In this document: positions 57,968 to 64,000 of the stretch, in pieces
Layout of the letters: every line of letters begins with the position of its first letter
Position numbering within the stretch: position 1 is the stretch's first letter
NCBI RefSeq assembly: GCF_901933205.1
Contig: NC_044574.1
Span: forward strand, 3,866,733 to 3,930,732
Length of the DNA: 64,000 nucleotides
Direction: 5' to 3'
DNA from: Camarhynchus parvulus
Taxonomy: Eukaryota > Chordata > Aves > Passeriformes > Thraupidae
Made by a program: the position numbers and the translations under genes
Notes under the pieces: generated by a model
The model's database searches: none
Seen by the model: the letters and a program-made list of their open reading frames with translations, nothing else
Told to the model about the DNA's origin: nothing

Positions 57968-60684
57968 CCCCATCATAAACTATGTGCTTGAGCTGTAACT
58001 TCTTCCATCTTGGTAACACTGGAAAGAGGCTAATTTTTATCATACTCTTAAATAAAATCACAAATTTTGAAAAAGGAAATTAAAAACCAAAATCCTGGGG
58101 TCAAGTGGATAAACACACACAGGATAGCCAAGGAGACTGTGGGGAAGGGAAAAGACTCATGAGTGAATCTGGAGCCTGAGTTTTCTTTTTCCAGTGTTTT
58201 GTCTGTGACAGGTTGACCCTGGTTGGATGTCAGGTGCTCACCAAAGCCACTGTGTCACTTTCCCCCTCGGCTGGACAGGGGAGAGAAAATCTGACTGGGG
58301 AAAGAGGTTTGATTTCTTGCCAATCAGATCAGAGTGGGGATAATAAGACAGAAAGCCAAATCTTAAAACATCTTCTCTCCAACCCTCCCTTCTTCCCACA
58401 CTCAACTTTACTCCAAAATCTGCTTTTTGGGGAGGAACAGTGTCTTGGAAGGAAGCAGGGCTGGGCAGTGAGATCAGGTACTTCAGATTGGCTCCTGCAC
58501 CCACTGCTGTGTCGTTCAAAGTGCTTTGGTTGTTCTTCATCATCAGTAACTCAGCCCTACAGACTGAATGATTGCCCAATCCCTACCCCATGGTCTGTAC
58601 ATATGGGAACCTGGGCTCTGATTTTTGGTCTTCTGGACCACACGTCACATAAACAGCTAAAATAGCCCAAAGTAGGCAAAAAGTGTTCCCCAACAACTAT
58701 TTGCCCATGGGCATTTACTTAAGTGACAATATCAGGAACTTCATCACCTAGAGTCAAGAAAAAAGAAGGATTTCTGCCAAAAATGGGCCATCACCTGGAG
58801 CAGTTTATGTCTTTGAAAATTCACAATTTTTGTCAATTGTGAGTTAATTTGTCACCTTGTAGGAAGATGTAAGACACTTCTGAGCAGAGGTAGCAAAGAA
58901 ACAGTTGTCTGGTTCATCTTATACAAAACAATGCAGCACCAAAACAAAACAGCATCTTGGGTCTTCCCAACAATACAAGAAAAATCAGTGTTGCAGTAGC
59001 TAGAGGAAGTCCTATTTTTCAGCTGAATTCTGATTTAGCCATATTTCTTCCAGTTCACTGGAGAGAGCAGCTTCTGCTGGATCAGACAGGCATGTACTCC
59101 TCTCCAGTCTGAGAGAAGATAAAGAGCTGTAGGAAACCAAGAATTAAAAACTGCTGGCCTGTGACAAAAAGTAAATGGATTACTGAAAGAAAAATAAATG
59201 TCTAATGAATTTTGTATCTGTAAGGGATGGAGATTTGTCATGTCCTTCTGGAGAAGACACCTGTTCAAACACCCTTATTAGGATGACAAAGAGGATAAGG
59301 ATGACTCTCATGACTGGGATGCTAATGAGCAAAGCCACACTTTTTGCTATAAAGTGTTCCTATGGATAGCGAGGATAACAAGTGAGCTGAGCTGTTACTT
59401 GTCACCATAGGAATCAGAGAGTCCCTGACCATGAGAAAACAAACTGAAATCCTGATATTTGGGTGTTTTCCTGTAAGTGCAAAAGGTTTTGGGACACTTT
59501 GGACAAGATCTGCATTTGGAGTGCTTTGTCTCACACACCTCAGCTGATCACCTGCAAGTATTTTGTTTTATTTCTTACCAAAACAATTTTAGCCTAATAA
59601 TCTGAGTTTCTTAACAGGAAGTTCTTGTTCATTCATCTGACACAATTCTGCACTGGTGAGAGTAGGCTGTGATTCATGTCAGGTCTTCAGTCAAAGCCTG
59701 GTGCTTTCCTGGAAGGTGCAGTCAGTGCCAGGGGCTGAGTCTGTCTTCAATTCCATGAGAAGCCCTGACTATCCCCAACAAAGTCAGTTGGAAATGAGAT
59801 TGTGTCAGATGGGACATGACAACCACATTTAATAGATCATGGGAGAAATACTGTGAAATCTCAATGGCTGATCTTGCCCTACATTCATCATAGGCAAATC
59901 CCCAGCAGTTTCTTTTTTAGAGATGCTTTTTCAAGTTAACACTTTCATGAGCATTGCTTCAAACACAAGATTTCTTGTGAAGCTCTTTGCATCCTGAGAT
60001 GGAAGATGCAAACCAAAATATGCTTGTGATTTATTATTACATACACTCAGACTTTGTAGTGAAGCTGCAGTCTAGTTCCTTGTTTTAAATTAATTGAATG
60101 CTCCTATTAAAGAGGGAGAAAGCAATTCTCTGACAGGGGTGGTTGGAAACACTCAACAGAAACATGGAATTAACTGAGAAACTATCACCTAAGTATTCCC
60201 AGTCCTGAGGTGGCCATCTGGCAAGGCCTGAAACATTGCCTGCCGTACCTTGGGAGGAGAAGACAGCCCTGTGTGAAATACTCAGGTGAGGTGAAGACAG
60301 GAAAATGACCTTCTGAAAAAAATTCTGATGCAAGGTCTGCACTGACAGATGTGCAGGAAGCTTTTACTGCAGTAATTATGATTTTACAGTGATAAAGCAT
60401 GCCTCATCCTGGGTCCCACAGTGCCCTGTGTAGGATCACACTGCTGAGGAGCTGACACTTGATACCAGCAGGTGAAACCAAGGCATGGTAAATGTGGCAT
60501 TGAGGAAAGGAGAAAAATCTCTGAGGAGAACTTGCAAATGTAACCCAAATGCAACTGCAGGGCAAGAAATTAAATGTCCAGTTTAAAGGCGTTATTTATC
60601 GGCCAGCTTTGCTGTATCTTCGAGACTTGTCCATGGCTTTTAAACACCAATTGTCAGTATCAAAAGTGTGAGCTTTTGTTGCAG
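56346..60684. other. Unannotated unique DNA with poly-T
   Basis: About 4.3 kb. It contains a small CA tract (57661-57676) and a T34 run (57934-57967). I searched it by eye for neighbouring SLC4 exons upstream of 60685 and found none. The 150-codon frame at 58213-58665 has no recognisable domain. Confidence 0.5.
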
Positions 60685-61406
60685 GGACAGTGATTTTGAA
60701 TACCTGCAGCTCACCTTTGGATTGGCCTCTGGTCAGCCCTCCAGTGTCTCGTTCTTGTGGCCACCAATGCCAGCTACCTGGTCAAGTACTTCACCTGCTT
60801 CACCAAAGAAGGATTTTCCTCCCTAATCAGCTCCATCTTCACTTATGATGCTCTCAAGAAAATGATCAAGTTGGCAGGTCATTATCCCATTGACGCCTTA
60901 AGGAGCTGGAATAGAGGTTGGAGGGAGTTAAGAGCAATAAAGTGGATATTTATTGAAGTGCTTTCAAAGGCCACACCCTGGCAGTACCAGAGCCACAGTC
61001 ACGGCTCTGCCCAGATGGCTCCAAGGTGGAAATAAAAGAGGGCTTGGCCACAAGATCCCACATTTATAAATTTTAGTCCATTTGCATATAGGAGTTAACT
61101 GTCCAATTAATAGCTTCAAATTATGAAGTTTCATCCTCCTTGCTTGCTTGCCCACCTTCCTCTTTTCATGCTGTTCATGCTTTGGGCCTGAAGTTTGAAG
61201 AGCTTGTCCCGGAGTCTCCAGCTGGAACAGGATTGTTTTGTCTTCACCCCTCTGTGAAAAGATCTTAATGACACTTAATATAAATCTAAAAGCTGCACAC
61301 CAAAGCAGAACAGAAAAACTTAAAATCTAAGGTATCACCATCAATTCCCGGTTCAAGTTGGACTATATCAACAATTACTCTTGTGCCTGTAAACCACTAG
61401 ATCCAG
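60685..61406 (+). pseudogene. SLC4 bicarbonate-transporter exon relic
   Basis: Part of one exon of an SLC4 bicarbonate transporter, most like the electrogenic NBCe branch (SLC4A4/SLC4A5). The family moves Na+ and HCO3-/CO3-- across the plasma membrane; this exon would encode membrane-domain helices and the start of an extracellular loop. Seen: an AG acceptor at 60683-60684, D-F-E-Y-L, then in another frame [41 protein letters not shown] and H-Y-P-I. An LTR (60891-61337) follows, then N-S-R-F-K-L-D-Y, S-C-A-C-K-P, and a GTAAGG donor at 61407. Damage: one base lost near 60710-60717 (the downstream frame has a TGA at 60697-60699) and the LTR. Two expected arginines read His and Cys, as CpG decay would give. 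The splice sites argue for an unprocessed relic. No other exon was found. Confidence 0.8.
60891..61337 (-). mobile_element. Solo ERV LTR F4 inside SLC4 exon
   Basis: The minus strand starts TGATACCTTAG and ends AAGGCGTCA, flanked by the 4-bp duplication CCAT (60887-60890 and 61338-61341). On the minus strand it has octamer ATGCAAAT (complement at 61080-61087), a TATAAAT-type box (about 61062-61069) and AATAAA (complement at 60949-60954). It matches the LTR at 28910-29366. Transcription from it would run antisense to the SLC4 exon. Confidence 0.92.
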
Positions 61407-61573
61407 GTAAGGGAGTGTTCATTACCTCTCCAGTTTGTAGGTACGGGGTGGCCTTTGCTCTCTTTTTCTCTTGTGTTGTAGCCCAGATAATCTACACAAT
61501 AGGTAGATTATTCCTTCTTTATTGGTTGCCTTCAGATTTCCTAGCTTGGTCTCGGGTGTTGCAGCAGATCCTT
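61407..61573. other. Former intron with small inverted repeat
   Basis: Sequence right of the surviving splice donor. It includes an inverted repeat ATAATCTAC/GTAGATTAT (61487-61495 and 61503-61511). No further exon seen. Confidence 0.5.
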
Positions 61574-62090
61574 TGTTAGGGGTAGAAATGAGCTGAGACA
61601 GGCTCTCAAAGGGTCCTGGTTTATTCTTCTTTACAGTTCAGCCATCCTGACTCTGACTACAGCAAGTTCTTACTGTTGGCTTCTCTGACAGACTGACTGC
61701 TGGCTATTTCCTGCTGGAATATAACTGCAAGTATTTCCTTGCTGCCTCTGACCACGGGCTTTCACCTGGCTCAATTGTGAACTGCAGGCTCCAAATCCAT
61801 CAGATTCAGACTGATCTCACAGCAGATCTCACAGCAACTCTCTTCCTTGTTTTGTTCTTCTTTGTGTCTCTCTGGATCATTCCTTCTTCCTCAGGGCTCC
61901 TCTAGGTCCTCACCCTCCAGGCTCTCCCTGACTGCCCAACCCACCCCTTTTATCACACTTTATTAGTCACAGCTGTGACCCATTATGGGCAAGGCTGTTC
62001 TCTGGTAATTGGTACAGCTGTGACTTCTGATCAGGAGTGAGGTCGCTTGTAATCCCTTCTTCTGCACCTCCAAGCTTTGACTTCAAGTGC
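61574..62090 (-). mobile_element. Probable ERV LTR, family F6
   Basis: The minus strand reads '...gtgtgataaaaggggtggg' (TATA-like, about 61940-61965), then 'gaagaataaaccaggacccttt' (AATAAA complement 61620-61625), then 'catttctacccctaaca' at 61574, the normal order of U3, polyadenylation signal and U5 end. No target duplication or exact U3 start could be fixed. Confidence 0.6.
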
Positions 62091-62292
62091 TGAGACCCTT
62101 CTCTTTTCACAAGTTCTCTTCAGACACAGTCCCATACCTGGGGGTTAGTGCACAACTTTCAGTTCTTTACCCTGCAGAACACCCAAGATCCTCTCCAAAT
62201 TTTTATCTCATTGAAAAGATCAGAAAAAAGTCTTCTCACCTGTACAGTCCTGTTCTGAGAAATGGGCATCTTCAGGTGGCAGCTCATCTTGC

Positions 62293-62460
62293 TCAACTCC
62301 TGCCATGGGCAGGAACACCTTCCACTATCCCAGGCTGTTCCAAGCCCTGTCCAGCCTGGCCTTGGACACCTCCAGAGATCCAGGGGCAGCCACAGCTTCT
62401 CTGGGCACCCTGTGCCAGGGCCTTACCACCCTCACAGGGAAGGATTTCTTCCTGAAAGAT
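62293..62460 (-). mobile_element. CR1 LINE fragment
   Basis: Antisense CR1 lacking its 3' terminus: 'aactcctgccatgggcaggaacaccttccac', 'gctgttccaagccctgtccagcctggccttggacacctcc', 'cttctctgggcaccctgtgccagggcc', 'ccctcacagggaaggatttcttcc'. Confidence 0.92.
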
Positions 62461-64000
62461 CTAAAATTGTTATAATAGATAACCATGAGAGGAGTGCTTG
62501 TGTGAGTCAAGTGGAACTTGAGATGGTTTTGAACCTGCCAAGACATCTGCCCAAATTCCAAATATTTAGAGCATCCTGGAAGACAGAAGTCCAGGGACAT
62601 ATTTGCTAGAAACTCAGGTCTTAACATGTCCAGAGGTTCTGCCTTTCAGGATGCTTAGAAAGACACCAACTCTAAAAAATTCTAAGCAACACTGTTTTCA
62701 ACACTTATTTTCAATCACCTTATGCAGCAGAGCAACAAAAAAAAGGAACTCTGAAAGTTGTATTTTGAATTCCTGTGAGAGCTCACCTTCACCATGGAAC
62801 AAAAAATACAAAAAATAAAGGACTTTTTTTTTTTTAGGTCAAAAAAACAATACATGCTGAATTTTCACAGGCACTTTGGGTATGTGGGAAGCCAAGAATT
62901 TGGGAATATGCAGGAGAACCTTTTGTATTATAACTCTGCTAGGAGACAATGTACTCTAATTAGATGGCAGCAGGCTTGCAATATCCACAGCCCTACTCAT
63001 ATTATTAATATTTTATCCTAACTGGGTCCCATCATGCATTCTTTAACATTCATTTTCTACACTTCACAGGTTACAGGCAGGTCTTCACTTTCCATGCCTA
63101 CATGATAATAAATCAAGGTCTTTGGCAAACAGTTTACAAAAGAAAATGGGAGTTTTTTGTTCTTACTTTATATTTTTTGCCAAAGATTGCTAAGGATTAT
63201 GATTTACCCACTGCTGGGACATTTACTCCTACTGTGAATGATAGCAGAGATAGAAAATTGCCTTGAAAATTGTTTTGAATTATATAATTCTATATTTTTC
63301 TATGTGGAGATGGGGGCTGCAATGCATTTATTTTATCTCTAGGTCTCTATGCATTCTGTCACACACAAGTTTAGCTGGGAAGGTCACTGAGTTGGATTCC
63401 TCATTTTAAATTCAAAGAAAAAAAATGCACCCAGCCACCCCTGGCCTATATTTCAGGAGTGTGTGCCCAGCTTTCCTTCAGCCGCTCTTTCAAGCTGGCA
63501 TTTTTAAATGGATTTTAATCTATTGCCAAGCAGCTGCTTGTGTGGGGTCACCACTAAAATGAGCTCTGCTGTGAAAATGCATTTCCTGCACAGATGCTGC
63601 TGTCTGGATTTCCTTGGTCAGGAATGGACCACAAGGTTTCATCATTTTGGTAATGAATGGAGGGGGAAAGTGAGGACAAAGCATTGATGGGAAAGACAGC
63701 TGCCAGTTAAAATCACAGAGCAGATCTGTCAAAAAACACCTGAAACTTCCATACCAGGTATTCCCATCAAGCTTCAAGGAACTAGAAATGTGTCTTGAAA
63801 ATAACATTCTGCTGTGTGGCCTTCTGAGCCTAAAAATGCTCTTCCTTTCCTGTTAGTTCTCACTTACTTTACATTTCTGTTTCTTAGCTTTCTGATGAGT
63901 TAAAATTCCCTCAATCTCCCTCTCCATCTTTCATATTAAGCCTAATTGTTTCTCCCTTTTACTACTTTAGAACAAAATCATCTTGGACTTCTATTTGGGT
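62461..64000. other. Unannotated, no gene seen
   Basis: Unique-looking to the window end, with a T10-class run at 62825. I looked for later SLC4 exons and saw none. Open frames are under 100 codons. Confidence 0.5.

Noticed and set aside
58213..58665. 150-codon forward frame just upstream of the SLC4 relic as a possible neighbouring exon
   Set aside because: No SLC4 or other domain resemblance. The complementary strand has a 113-codon frame across the same bases.
61487..61511. Inverted repeat ATAATCTAC/GTAGATTAT as a possible terminator or RNA hairpin
   Set aside because: A 9-bp A/T-rich hairpin is expected by chance in 64 kb, and no RNA gene context was found.

Overview
The window looks like noncoding DNA from a songbird-type (passerine) nuclear genome. 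Two observations point there. About 20 CR1 retroposon pieces share the avian CR1 3' end (antisense: tcacagaat..ggttgggttggaag..ccatgggcagggacacc), and many young solo LTRs of endogenous retroviruses lie in or beside them. One old MIR-like SINE relic is also present. The species assignment is inference. No intact protein-coding gene, RNA gene, CpG-island promoter, CRISPR array or bacterial feature could be supported. The long open frames I checked are inside repeats or read through simple sequence.

Layout. 1-8.4 kb: mostly unique DNA with one CR1, one MIR relic and one LTR (4635-5183). 8.4-15 kb: dense nested insertions, with an LTR of family F1 that has swallowed another LTR (F2), two CR1s each split by an F1 LTR, a (CCCTTT)n tract and a further F1. 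15-18.3 kb: unique DNA with a perfect p53-family response element at 16620-16639. 18.3-31.9 kb: CR1 pieces in both orientations, three of them split by F1 LTRs, an (AAAG)n tract and an F4 LTR. 32-37.7 kb: an A/C-only tract, an F3 LTR carrying a small CR1 piece, and an F1 LTR carrying (AATAT)22. 38-47 kb: CR1 at 40 kb, an F5 LTR with duplicated U3 units, and a CR1 in which a 26-30 bp segment has expanded to about 17 copies. 47-56.3 kb: three F1 LTRs and a CR1 whose tail became (ATTCT)15. 56.3-64 kb: mostly unique DNA, with the only trace of a host gene at 60685-61406.

The gene trace is one exon of a sodium-bicarbonate cotransporter of the SLC4 family (NBCe-like). It has a frameshift and is cut by an antisense F4 solo LTR. 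Removing the LTR and one copy of its 4-bp target duplication restores the exon frame exactly, so the insertion hit a recognisable coding exon. The 3' splice donor survives, so this is an unprocessed relic.

LTR families (names are mine): F1, 12 copies of about 375-475 bp, 6-bp target duplications, class II/ERVK-like by that length; F2, 613 bp, 6-bp; F3, 2 copies, 6-bp in one; F4, 2 copies, 4-bp; F5 and F6, one copy each. All appear to be solo LTRs. At least four, probably five, of the 12 F1 copies sit inside a CR1. No assigned function joins these elements; the window reads as a record of layered transposition.
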